Source of the DNA: RCIO01 sp040880025
GTDB lineage: Bacteria > Pseudomonadota > Alphaproteobacteria > Rhizobiales > Rhizobiaceae
Length of the DNA stretch: 64,000 nucleotides
Direction: 5' to 3'
NCBI GenBank assembly: GCA_040880025.1
Contig: JBBDJD010000010.1
Span: 286,715 to 350,714, forward strand
The position numbers and the translations under genes were made by a program. Of this stretch, positions 16,625 to 25,029 are shown in pieces (the stretch's first letter is position 1; each line of letters begins with the position of its first letter). The notes under the pieces were generated by a model. That model did not search any database. It saw only the letters and a list, made by a program, of their open reading frames with translations, and was not told the DNA's origin.

Positions 16625-17014
16625 TCAAAGCCGGCGACGATGTCGCCGGGCTCAATCAACCCGCCAGACCAATTGACGCCGAACCGCGTTTCGGCGTCAG
16701 GCGGCTGATTTCGCCGTAGAAACCCTGCACCATCGACCTGCCTTCTGTTCAAGTCCGCAAAACCATCCTGCGGAAAAACGACGCGCAAAGCTTCCGGTTT
16801 CATGCGTTGTTTGTGCAACGGCGTTGCGTCTCGTCCAGTCGCTAGAATACGCACGCTCCCATGGCTCGCGCGGCATAAAATATTGCAGTGCGTCATTTCC
16901 AGTTACGCCGCGAAAGCTGAAACCGGGCTCCGATTAGTCCGCAATGCATCGGTTTAGTGTCCTTTTTTGCTACAATCGGCTGACCCCATCTTTCATTTCG
17001 CACCTGCACAAAAA
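16625..17014. other. non-coding gap before transporter promoter
   Basis: About 390 bases with no recognisable gene on either strand. It ends in the operator and promoter described next. Confidence 0.5.
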
Positions 17015-17031
17015 TGCATGGGTGCTATGCA
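17015..17031. promoter_or_regulatory. 17-bp palindrome, candidate GntR operator 2
   Basis: TGCATGG-GTG-CTATGCA has 6 of 7 arm bases paired. It shares TGCTATGC and the overall layout with 14412-14428 and ends nine bases before the -35 box at 17041. Confidence 0.6.
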
Positions 17032-17040
17032 GCATTTGCA

Positions 17041-17069
17041 TTGACATAGGCTCGGAATGTTGATGCTAT
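17041..17069 (+). promoter_or_regulatory. sigma-70-type promoter of the transporter/oxygenase operon
   Basis: TTGACA (17041-17046), a 17-base spacer, then TGCTAT (17064-17069). It lies 35 bases upstream of the substrate-binding protein start. Confidence 0.65.
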
Positions 17070-17103
17070 GAGAAAAAGAAATTTAAGAAACAGGGGAACT
17101 GAA

Positions 17104-18153
17104 ATGTCATATGCAAATGCAGGAATCATAGCAAGGCTCGTCTCCTGGGCCGCCCCGGCCGTAGCTCTCGCGGTCACGCCGGCGATTTCTCAGGAACTCG
17201 ACGAAGTCACGGCCGGTACGAGCTGGCTTGCTCAGGCCGAGCATGGCGGCTTCTATCAGGCGCTCGCTGATGGCACCTACGAGAAGTACGGTCTCAAGGT
17301 CACGATCATGATGGGCGGACCGTCGGCTCCGAACACGGCCCGGCTGATCGCCGGTCAGATCGACTTTCTCCAAGGTGGTACATTGGGCGCCTTCGACTAT
17401 GTCGCGCAGAAGGTGCCCACTCTGGCCGTCGCCGGCATGTTCCAGAAGGACCCGATTTCCCTTCTGACCCATCCGGAAAAAGGCTTCAATGACCTCGGCG
17501 ACCTCGCCTCGCTAAAGACCATCTATCTCAGCGGTTCGGGCTACGACACGTTCTGGCGCTGGATGAAGGCCAAATACGAAGGCTTCGATGACAGCCTTTA
17601 CGCACCGTACAACTACAACCCGGGCCCGTTCCTCGCCGATCTGGACGCCGCGCAGCAGTCCTACGTGACGTCCGAGCCTTTCGACATCGCGAACAAGGCC
17701 GGCTGGGAGCCAAAGGCGTTCATCTTCGCCGACTACGGCTATAACGGCTATGCCAACGAGATCCACACGCAGCAGAAGCTGGTCGACGAGAATCCGGATC
17801 TGGTTCAGCGCTTCGTCGATGCCACCGCGATTGGCTGGTACAATTACCTGTATGGCGACTCAACGGCCGCCAACGAGTTGATGAAGAAAGACAATCCGGA
17901 AATGACGGACGAGCAGATCGCCTACTCCATCGAGGCGATGAAGAAGCTCGGCATCGTGAATTCCGGCATGGCGCTCGAAAAAGGCGTCGGATGCGTCACC
18001 GCGGACCGCTACGCCCTGTTCTTCGAGGACATGGTGGAAGCCGGGGTTCTGGATGCCGGCCTCGACTACAAGAAGGCGTTCGACACCCGCTTCACTTGCA
18101 AGGGTGTTGGTATGGACCTCTACCCGGACGCCGTGTCGTCGTCGACCGACTAG
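17104..18153 (+). CDS. ABC transporter substrate-binding protein, NMT1/SsuA-like
   Basis: A 349-aa periplasmic protein with a signal peptide (about 1-29, ending AISQE). The mature part is an NMT1/THI5/SsuA-type fold: WLAQAEHGGFYQALADGTYEKYGLKVTIMMGG, then ARLIAGQIDFLQGG. Family members bind sulfonates, taurine, pyrimidines or other small organic anions and heterocycles. The ATG at 17104 is chosen for its AGGGGA box. It is first in an operon with its ATPase, permease and two flavin monooxygenases, so it probably captures the oxygenase substrate. Confidence 0.88.
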   Translation: MSYANAGIIARLVSWAAPAVALAVTPAISQELDEVTAGTSWLAQAEHGGFYQALADGTYEKYGLKVTIMMGGPSAPNTARLIAGQIDFLQGGTLGAFDYVAQKVPTLAVAGMFQKDPISLLTHPEKGFNDLGDLASLKTIYLSGSGYDTFWRWMKAKYEGFDDSLYAPYNYNPGPFLADLDAAQQSYVTSEPFDIANKAGWEPKAFIFADYGYNGYANEIHTQQKLVDENPDLVQRFVDATAIGWYNYLYGDSTAANELMKKDNPEMTDEQIAYSIEAMKKLGIVNSGMALEKGVGCVTADRYALFFEDMVEAGVLDAGLDYKKAFDTRFTCKGVGMDLYPDAVSSSTD

Positions 18154-18229
18154 CTCGATCTCTCCGCGCCGCGCGGTCACGCACCAGGCCGCGCGGCTCC
18201 CGCCGACCTTCAAGCTCGGGAGCCGGATC

Positions 18230-19048
18230 TTGCTTCAAGCGACCCTACCGCCCCCAACGGACGTCCCCGTCAGGCCGATCGTCTCGTTGCAGCACGTCAC
18301 CAAGCGCTTCGCCAACGGTACGCTGGCCCTGTCGTCGATGTCGCTGGATATTGCCGATGGCGAATTCGTCAGCCTGCTCGGGCCTTCGGGCTGCGGCAAG
18401 TCCACCGCGTTGCGCCTCATCGCCGGTCTCGGCGACGTCACCTCGGGCGTGATCGACTGGCCAACTTCCATCTATAGCGCCGATTACAAGCCCATCCGCG
18501 AAATGAGCTTCGTCTTCCAGGAGCCCACGCTCATGCCCTGGGCAACCGTCTTCAAGAATGTCTGGTTGCCGCTGCGGCTTGCCGGGAAGTCGCAGAAGGC
18601 CGGCCGCGATCAGGTGATGGAAGCGCTCGAGATGGTTGGCCTCGACAAGTTCTCCGAGGCCTACCCGCGCGAACTTTCAGGTGGCATGAAAATGCGCGCC
18701 TCCATCGCCCGCGCTCTGGTCACGCGACCCAAGATTCTGCTCATGGATGAGCCGTTCGCGGCGCTCGATGAAATCACCCGGCAGCGGCTCAACGACGATC
18801 TGCTGCGTCTTTGGGAAACCTTCAACTGGACCGTGGTGTTCGTCACCCATTCGGTCTCCGAGGCTGTCTATCTTTCGAGCCGCATCGCCGTCATGGCGGC
18901 CCGCCCGGGACGCATCATCTCCGACGCGGCCAACCTTCTCGGTTACCCGCGCAAGCCCGATGTCCGTACCACTGCGGATTTCGCCTCGGCCAGCCGGGCC
19001 GTCTCCACCGTCCTTCACGATTCTCTCGAACCGGATGCTCACCTATGA
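18230..19048 (+). CDS. ABC transporter ATP-binding protein (nitrate/sulfonate type)
   Basis: A 272-aa ATPase: Walker A GPSGCGKST, Q-loop FVFQEPTLMPWATV, signature LSGGMKMRASIARAL, Walker B ILLMDEPFAALDE, switch VTHSVSEAVYL. The LMPW motif after the Q-loop is typical of the SsuB/TauB/NrtD group. A TTG at 18230 with GGGAG upstream is the best start; the open frame reaches back into the substrate-binding gene but lacks family features there. It overlaps the permease gene by ATGA. Confidence 0.9.
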   Translation: MLQATLPPPTDVPVRPIVSLQHVTKRFANGTLALSSMSLDIADGEFVSLLGPSGCGKSTALRLIAGLGDVTSGVIDWPTSIYSADYKPIREMSFVFQEPTLMPWATVFKNVWLPLRLAGKSQKAGRDQVMEALEMVGLDKFSEAYPRELSGGMKMRASIARALVTRPKILLMDEPFAALDEITRQRLNDDLLRLWETFNWTVVFVTHSVSEAVYLSSRIAVMAARPGRIISDAANLLGYPRKPDVRTTADFASASRAVSTVLHDSLEPDAHL

Positions 19049-19929
19049 CCGCTACCAAAACCGGGCAACCCGCCGCCGCAACGGACCGTCCCGAAATCGG
19101 TGAAATTCCGATGGACGACGCTCCGGTCTTCGCCAAGCCGCAATTCACGGCGATCGCAAAGCAAATCTCGATCCCGGTTGTCGCGATGGCGATGCTGCTC
19201 ATCTTCTGGCAGTGGTGGGTCGTCTCGAATGAAGTTCCGCCTTACATCCTGCCGTCGCCACTGCTGGTAGTCGAGACGCTGTTCTCCGACTGGACGGTGC
19301 TGAGCGAGGCGCTCGTAGTCACGCTTTGGATCACCTTCGCGGCCCTCGCCGTGGCGCTGATCGGCGGCGTACTGATGGCGATCCTGTTTGCCCAGTCGCG
19401 CCTGGCCGAGCTCGCCCTTTATCCCTATGCGGTCATCCTGCAGGTCACGCCAATCATCGCGATCGCGCCGCTGCTCATCATCTACGCGCCCAACACGGCG
19501 AGCGTTCTCCTCATCTGTGCCTTCCTGGTTGCCTTCTTCCCGATCCTGTCGAACACGGTTCAGGGCCTCAGGAGTACCGATCACAACCTCATGAACTTGT
19601 TCGAGCTTTACGGCGCATCGAGCTGGCAGACGCTCACACTGCTGAAAATCCCGAACTCGCTGCCGCACTTCACCACGGGCTTCACGATCGGCGGCACGCT
19701 GGCGCTGATCGGCGCGACCGTGGCCGAATTCACGGCGGGAGCCGCCGGCGCCCAGGCCGGTCTGGCATTCCGCATTCTCGAAGCCGGCAGACGGCTCAAC
19801 GTGCCGCGGCTGTTCGCGGCGCTTATCCTCATCACGATCACCGGCCTGGCGATCTGGTTCGTCACCCGCCTCATCTCGCACCTGCTGCTGCGCAAGTGGC
19901 ACGAAAGCGCGATGAAACGGGAAAACTAA
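19045..19929 (+). CDS. ABC transporter permease (SsuC/TauC type)
   Basis: A 294-aa inner-membrane permease with about six spans and the EAA-type loop LFELYGASSWQTLTLLKIPNSLP that contacts the ATPase. The N-terminal 40 residues are cytoplasmic. It completes the importer with the two genes upstream and starts within the ATPase stop codon. The RutA-like oxygenase gene follows after 59 bases. Confidence 0.92.
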   Translation: MTATKTGQPAAATDRPEIGEIPMDDAPVFAKPQFTAIAKQISIPVVAMAMLLIFWQWWVVSNEVPPYILPSPLLVVETLFSDWTVLSEALVVTLWITFAALAVALIGGVLMAILFAQSRLAELALYPYAVILQVTPIIAIAPLLIIYAPNTASVLLICAFLVAFFPILSNTVQGLRSTDHNLMNLFELYGASSWQTLTLLKIPNSLPHFTTGFTIGGTLALIGATVAEFTAGAAGAQAGLAFRILEAGRRLNVPRLFAALILITITGLAIWFVTRLISHLLLRKWHESAMKREN

Positions 19930-19988
19930 ACCGTGCCAATGACTTGTGGAGTTGGCCATGCCCCCGAAAACGGTAACAGGAGGCTCTG

Positions 19989-21089
19989 ATGCGTAACGTC
20001 GAACTTGGTGTGTTCATGCCCGTTGGCAGCAACGGGTTCCTGATGACGAAACACGCCCCGCGCTATCATCCGTCATTCGAACTGCACAAGCAGATCGCCA
20101 TGCGCGCCGAGCGCATCGGCCTCGACTACATCTTCTCCATGGGCAAGTGGATGGGGTTCGGCGGCGAGACCGATTTCTGGCGCGAAACCATCGAACCGAT
20201 CAGCTTTGCCAGCGGCCTGGCCGACGTAACCTCGCGCATCAAGATCTTCTGCACCATCAATCCGCTGCTATTCCACCCGGCCGTCGCCGCCAAGATGATC
20301 GCGACGATCGACAACGCGTCCGGTGGCCGGTTCGGCATCAACATCGTCACCGGCAATACGCTCGAAGAGCTCGAGCAGATGGGCGTCGTACCGGAGGGCT
20401 ATGGCGACTATCGCTACGAATATGCGGATGAGTGGATCCGTGTGATGAAGATGCTCTGGAGCCAGGAGCGCACAACCTTCGAGGGCCGCTTCTTCAAGCT
20501 GACCAATTGCGTCTCGGCACCCAAACCGGCGTCGAAGCCCTATCCGGCCATCGTCTCGGCCGGCATGTCGAACGAAGGGCTCAAATTCGGCGCCGATCAC
20601 TCCGACTATCAGTTCGGCGGACATAGGGCGGACGTCGTCGAGCGCATCAAGAAATTCGCAGCGGAGCGGGGGCGCGACCTCAAGGCCTCGTCCAACTTCA
20701 TGCTGATTTTCGGCGAGACGGACGACGACGCGGAGAACGAATTCCGCCTGATGCGCGAGGAGAAGGACCACCAGGCGCTCGAAAACCTGATCGCCTCCTT
20801 CGAGCGCGACAACCGCGACTCCTACAAGAACCGAACGGATTATCTGCGTGAGCCGGACGTCATAGGCTTTGGCAGCGGCACGCCGGTCACTGGAACCCCG
20901 GCAACGGTTGCGGCCAAGCTCGCCGACCTGATCGAGGAAAGCGGTCTGGACGCGCTGCAATTCACATTCGTCGATTTTCCCAAAGGCCTCGATATTCTCG
21001 GAGCCGAAGTGCTGCCCGTTCTCAAGCCGCTGCTTGAGAAGCGGGGCATCACGATCGGCGCCAAGGTGGCCGAACTCGCAGAGGCCTGA
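19989..21089 (+). CDS. LLM-class flavin-dependent monooxygenase, RutA-like
   Basis: A 366-aa luciferase-like TIM-barrel oxygenase. The N-terminus (LGVFMPVGSNGFLMTKHAPR, then FELHKQIAMRAERIGLDY) and the TIDNASGGRFGINIVTG and YEYADEWIRVMKMLW segments strongly resemble pyrimidine monooxygenase RutA, and to a lesser degree SsuD-type sulfonate monooxygenases. RutA uses FMNH2 and O2 to open the uracil ring. Here there is no rutB-rutG set around it, so another cyclic amide or related ring is likelier than uracil. A full AGGAGG box precedes the start. Confidence 0.9.
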   Translation: MRNVELGVFMPVGSNGFLMTKHAPRYHPSFELHKQIAMRAERIGLDYIFSMGKWMGFGGETDFWRETIEPISFASGLADVTSRIKIFCTINPLLFHPAVAAKMIATIDNASGGRFGINIVTGNTLEELEQMGVVPEGYGDYRYEYADEWIRVMKMLWSQERTTFEGRFFKLTNCVSAPKPASKPYPAIVSAGMSNEGLKFGADHSDYQFGGHRADVVERIKKFAAERGRDLKASSNFMLIFGETDDDAENEFRLMREEKDHQALENLIASFERDNRDSYKNRTDYLREPDVIGFGSGTPVTGTPATVAAKLADLIEESGLDALQFTFVDFPKGLDILGAEVLPVLKPLLEKRGITIGAKVAELAEA

Positions 21090-21150
21090 CCGCCCGCGCC
21101 CGATCAATTCTTAGAGTTTGTCGTTTCAGCAAAGTCGCGAAGGTTCTCCC

Positions 21151-22488
21151 ATGCCCAGAAAAATGCATATCGGCTACGATCTGTCCTGGTGGCATCTGGA
21201 GGGCCGCTGGCGGGTGCCCGGTTCGTGGAGCCACACCACGTTCCCGGACATCCGCATGTTCAAGGAATCGGCGATGATCGCCGAGCGCGGTCTGCTCGAC
21301 TTCATCTTTTTCGGCGATGGCACGGGCATTCCCGCGACGTGGCAGGGCAAACGCGATGACGCGGTGAAATGGGCGGTCGGCTGGCCGCGCCATGACATGA
21401 GCCCCTACATCGCGGCAATGTCGCAGGTCACCCAGAACGTCGGTTTCGGGCTGACCTATTCCTCGACGTTCATGCACCCGTTCTACGTGGCCCGGCTGCT
21501 GAACGCGCTGGATCATGTCACCAACGGGCGCATCGCCTTCAACGTTGTCGCATCCTCGCGCCGCGCCGATGCTGCGAATTACGGCTTCGACGAGTTGATG
21601 GAACACTCCCAGCGCTACGATCGCATGGAAGAGTTCATGGATATCTGCAAGGCGCTGTGGGGCAGCGTCTCGCCTGACGCCTTCATCTGGGACAAGGAAA
21701 GCGGCATCGCCGCCGATCCGGCCAAGGTCCACGCCATCGATCACAAGGGCAAGTTCTTCTCCGTCGCCGGCCCCCTCTCCTGCATGCCGTCCCCGCAGAT
21801 CGAGCCGGTCCTCGTGCAGGCGGGGGCGTCCCCGCGCGGCATCAAGGCATCGGCGCATTTCGTCGACCACGTCTTTGCCGCGAGCCCTGCTCTTGCCAAG
21901 CAGAAGGCACATCGCTGCGCACTCGACGAAGCGCTAATGGCCGAGGGCCGCGACCCTTCCAAAGTCGGCATCATCTGGGACGTCGTGCTGTTGGTGGAAG
22001 AAGATTCCGCCGAGGCGAAACGGCGCAAGGAACAACTGCTCGAATTCGTGCCGCCCGAAGCTGTCGGCGCCTTCATGTCACATCAGTGCGGCTACGACCT
22101 CTCGCAACTGCCGCAAACCTTCACCATCAACGAGATCAACGAGATCATCAAGAAGCGCAACGCCTCGCCTGTCGGATTCATGAACATGACCAGCCACATC
22201 GACCCGGACAGGGAAGTGACGCGCGAGGAGTTCTACGAGGAGATTCGGCTGCACACCGCATCCTACGACCATACGTTTGCGGGGTCGGCCGAGGAAGTCG
22301 CGGACTACCTGGAGGAAGTCTTCGTCGAGACAGGCGAACGCGGCGGCTTCATGATCGCGCACCCGCCCAAGAGCCCGCGCGACTTGCTCAACGTCATCGA
22401 CTACCTGATCCCAGAACTGCAGCGGCGCGGCCGCTTCCGCACGAAATATTCCGGCGGCACGCTGCGGGAAAATCTCGCCGAGCATTGA
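21151..22488 (+). CDS. LLM-class flavin-dependent monooxygenase, NtaA/SnaA/DszA-like
   Basis: A 445-aa oxygenase of the larger luciferase-like branch that includes nitrilotriacetate (NtaA), EDTA (EmoA) and dibenzothiophene-sulfone (DszA) monooxygenases. Landmarks are WWHLEGRWRVPGSW, MIAERGLLDFIFFGDG, VGFGLTYSSTF, HPFYVARLLNALDHVTNGRIAFNVVAS, NYGFDELMEHSQRYDRMEEF and VQAGASPRG. The ATG at 21151 has GAAGG upstream. It probably acts in sequence with the RutA-like enzyme or on a related substrate, fed by the flavin reductases at 14732-15720. Confidence 0.92.
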   Translation: MPRKMHIGYDLSWWHLEGRWRVPGSWSHTTFPDIRMFKESAMIAERGLLDFIFFGDGTGIPATWQGKRDDAVKWAVGWPRHDMSPYIAAMSQVTQNVGFGLTYSSTFMHPFYVARLLNALDHVTNGRIAFNVVASSRRADAANYGFDELMEHSQRYDRMEEFMDICKALWGSVSPDAFIWDKESGIAADPAKVHAIDHKGKFFSVAGPLSCMPSPQIEPVLVQAGASPRGIKASAHFVDHVFAASPALAKQKAHRCALDEALMAEGRDPSKVGIIWDVVLLVEEDSAEAKRRKEQLLEFVPPEAVGAFMSHQCGYDLSQLPQTFTINEINEIIKKRNASPVGFMNMTSHIDPDREVTREEFYEEIRLHTASYDHTFAGSAEEVADYLEEVFVETGERGGFMIAHPPKSPRDLLNVIDYLIPELQRRGRFRTKYSGGTLRENLAEH

Positions 22489-22498
22489 GGGCGGACCG

Positions 22499-22858
22499 AT
22501 GCTCGTGGAGATAACCAATTACTACGCCAAACCCGGCATGGCCGGACGGGTGCTGGAGCACCGCCGACGTGGAAGCCGCATTCGCGTGGCGCTGGGTCTG
22601 GAGGCCGGAGAGATCTTCGTCCGGCAGGGCGACAAGGGTCCCGACGTGCGCTGGGAGTGCAAATTCCCGGACGAGGGTGCGCTTGCGGCCGATCTCGCCG
22701 CACGCGACCTAAGCGCAGAATTCGCCGAACAGCGCAAAACCATGTCCGGCATGCTGGAGCGTTTCGAGCGGCACGTATTCGCGCTCGATCCCGCCGACAC
22801 CGATTTTCCTCCTCCCATCGACAAGACGGCGGCCCAGGCCGCAAAGGAGCTCAAATGA
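22499..22858 (+). CDS. 119-aa protein, antibiotic-biosynthesis-monooxygenase/NIPSNAP-like
   Basis: A small soluble protein. MLVEITNYYAKPGMAGRVLEHRRRGSRIR and IFVRQGDKGPDVRWECKFPDE resemble dimeric alpha-beta-barrel (ABM/NIPSNAP) proteins, but I cannot name a family with certainty. Its start follows the NtaA-like gene by 11 bases with a GAGGGCGG box. Its stop overlaps the next start (ATGA, 22855-22858). The coupling suggests a role in the same pathway, for example handling an unstable intermediate; that is inference. Confidence 0.6.
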   Translation: MLVEITNYYAKPGMAGRVLEHRRRGSRIRVALGLEAGEIFVRQGDKGPDVRWECKFPDEGALAADLAARDLSAEFAEQRKTMSGMLERFERHVFALDPADTDFPPPIDKTAAQAAKELK

Positions 22859-24570
22859 ACGCGCCAATCACCAACAGGAAACGGGTCAGGATCGCTCACC
22901 TTGCCGGGCCGAACGCAACCATCACCAATTCGCCGCCGCTGGTGACATCCAACAAGGCGCGCGCACTGCACGGCATTCCGCTGTTGACCGACCTCGACGG
23001 CAACCCTTCCCGCTACGATCCGCTGCGCCCCCAGAAGCTCGCAGCCCCGGTCACAGTCTACGTGGAGCAGTTCAGTGCCCATCCGCTCGAGGCCGATGTC
23101 GCGGAACTCTACGGCCCGCCGGACGGCTATGTGGATGCATCCGGCAATTTTTCGGCCGAGAAGAATTCCGATGCGGACAAGCCAGTCTACAAGGTCGAAC
23201 TGACCCCCGACGACGGCTATCTTCCCCTGCCCTACATGGCCATTCAGGCCGACGGCAGCGCCTGGGAAGGCGACGGCACAACGCCGCGCGCGCCCCGCGA
23301 GAAAAGCCGCCAGCCCTTCTATCCCGACGGCAGCCGTGTCTTTGACGAGGTGGACTGCCTTGGCGTTGACGGTTCCGGCCGCGGGAGCGCCATTTCCAAC
23401 CTGGCCGAGGTGGATTTCTTCCGGCTGGCGCCTTCCGGCGGCTACACAAAGGGTCTGTCGGCCGAAATGCGCACCGATGTCGGCGAAGGCGACATTGAGC
23501 CCGAGGTTTCGGGCGCCAACTATTTCCCTTACCGGCCGCCGCACCTCAATGCCTCGCCGCCGCGCATGTCGCTGGCGCGCATCACCAACATGGCGCAGAA
23601 GGTCCTGTCCGGTGGCGACTATGATGGCGCCATATGGACTCAAGGGTCGCCGCGCATCGAGGAGACGGCTTACTGGTTCAACCTGCTTCTCGATGTGAAG
23701 GTGCCCGTGTGTTGCAACGCTTCGCAGCGCTACCACGGCCAGATCAGCAATGACGGCCCGAAAAACCTTGCCGACTCCACCGACTATATCCAGTCACGCG
23801 TCTGGGCGGGCGAGGACGGCAAGAACCTGCCCGGCGTTGTCATGGTGCAGGATCAGCGCATCTATTCCGCCCGCGAGGTGACCAAGGGCGATGCGCGGCC
23901 CGGCGGCTACATGGTGGCCGGCGGGCACGGCGGCATGCTGGGAGCGGCCGGCGGTGGCACCGGCTCGGTGCTTCGCTACATCCCGGTGATGAAGCACACC
24001 TATGCATCGGAGGTGAATGTCAGCAAACTGCCGGCGAGCGTAAACGGCAACAAGCTGGGCTCAGCCGGCATCGAGAGCATCACCGTTGCGATCAAGGACG
24101 ACAGAGGCGACATCCTGCCGACCGCCATCCCCAAAGTCTCGATCGTAAAGGACGCCAGCTACATCGAGGATGATTACGAAAGCTCGGTCGAGCAGGAAGT
24201 CGATGTGCTGGCGCTGATCGACTACAAGCTGGAGAAGGAGCCGCTGTCCGGCTTCGTCCTCGAAGGCCTCAACCCCTATGGCAAGCCGGCGGCGACCTCC
24301 AAGACCCGCGCCCTGCTGCGCGCAGTCTATTCGGGCTTTCCAGTGGTCAATTGCGGGCGTGGCACGACCCAGGGCTTCGCCATCAAGGGCGGGCCATTCA
24401 TCGCCGGGTCAAACCTGACCTCGGTCAAAGCCCGCATCCTTCTGATGGCTTGTCTGATGAAATTCGGCATGCTGCCCGCCGCGAAGGATCCCAGGGACCC
24501 GACGCCCGCCGAAATCGCCGCGATCCAGCAGAAGATGGCCCTGTTCCAGGAGGTGTTCGACACGCACTGA
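22855..24570 (+). CDS. asparaginase-fold amidohydrolase with altered active site
   Basis: A 571-aa protein. A central region aligns by eye with type I/II asparaginases: IEETAYWFNLLLDVKVPV, SNDGPKNLADS, REVTKGD, and late on SGFPVVNCGRGTTQGF. In asparaginase the catalytic HGTDT motif has Thr and Asp; here the segment is TQGSPRIEETAY, so Ser and Pro replace them. The DGP Asp and the VTK lysine are kept. It is far longer than asparaginases (about 330 aa), with a large N-terminal region. As last gene of the oxygenase operon it may hydrolyse an amide released by ring opening, or have lost that chemistry. Confidence 0.65.
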   Translation: MNAPITNRKRVRIAHLAGPNATITNSPPLVTSNKARALHGIPLLTDLDGNPSRYDPLRPQKLAAPVTVYVEQFSAHPLEADVAELYGPPDGYVDASGNFSAEKNSDADKPVYKVELTPDDGYLPLPYMAIQADGSAWEGDGTTPRAPREKSRQPFYPDGSRVFDEVDCLGVDGSGRGSAISNLAEVDFFRLAPSGGYTKGLSAEMRTDVGEGDIEPEVSGANYFPYRPPHLNASPPRMSLARITNMAQKVLSGGDYDGAIWTQGSPRIEETAYWFNLLLDVKVPVCCNASQRYHGQISNDGPKNLADSTDYIQSRVWAGEDGKNLPGVVMVQDQRIYSAREVTKGDARPGGYMVAGGHGGMLGAAGGGTGSVLRYIPVMKHTYASEVNVSKLPASVNGNKLGSAGIESITVAIKDDRGDILPTAIPKVSIVKDASYIEDDYESSVEQEVDVLALIDYKLEKEPLSGFVLEGLNPYGKPAATSKTRALLRAVYSGFPVVNCGRGTTQGFAIKGGPFIAGSNLTSVKARILLMACLMKFGMLPAAKDPRDPTPAEIAAIQQKMALFQEVFDTH

Positions 24571-24976
24571 AATTGTTGCCTGCTTGGTACGCAGCACGCA
24601 TCGTCCGGAAGCGCCGCACACCTCCCGCGCCGCCCGACACTCCATCTGGCGTACGGATCGGGTTGGGAAGTAGCCAAGGAAACATTGCCAATCGAAGCCG
24701 GAGAGGTGCTCCTACCTTAGTCAGCGACTCGGCCTGAAGGATCCCGTACCCGGAGAACCGATCCCAAGTGCGTATCAATTTTTCATCTTGGGTTCGACGG
24801 TCATTCGATTTCGATAGCGGTTGCGCAGGCCAGCCAATCCATGTGACCGGCACCGGATCGGTGCGCTCACACTACGCCGATAGGCTATTGCTCCCCGGCT
24901 TCCGAACCGTCAACCTGGCAGCATTGAGGGGCTACTTTCAATGCTGGGAATTTCCAAACAAATCATGCCTCCCCTC
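24571..24976. other. non-coding gap, no gene recognised
   Basis: About 400 bases between the asparaginase-like gene and the lacI promoter. Only unconvincing short frames occur, and I see no strong terminator. Confidence 0.5.
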
Positions 24977-25008
24977 TGATTGACGTACCTCACCAAAACC
25001 GCAATATA
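24977..25008 (+). promoter_or_regulatory. lacI-type gene promoter with overlapping operator-like site
   Basis: TTGACG (24980-24985), a 17-base spacer and AATATA (25003-25008) form a promoter 22 bases before the start. TGATTGACGTACCTCA (24977-24992) matches the operator at 26147-26162 at 13 of 16 positions, with an intact right half. This suggests autoregulation. Confidence 0.55.
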
Positions 25009-25029
25009 CGCCGCGTCGGGAGGAGTGGA

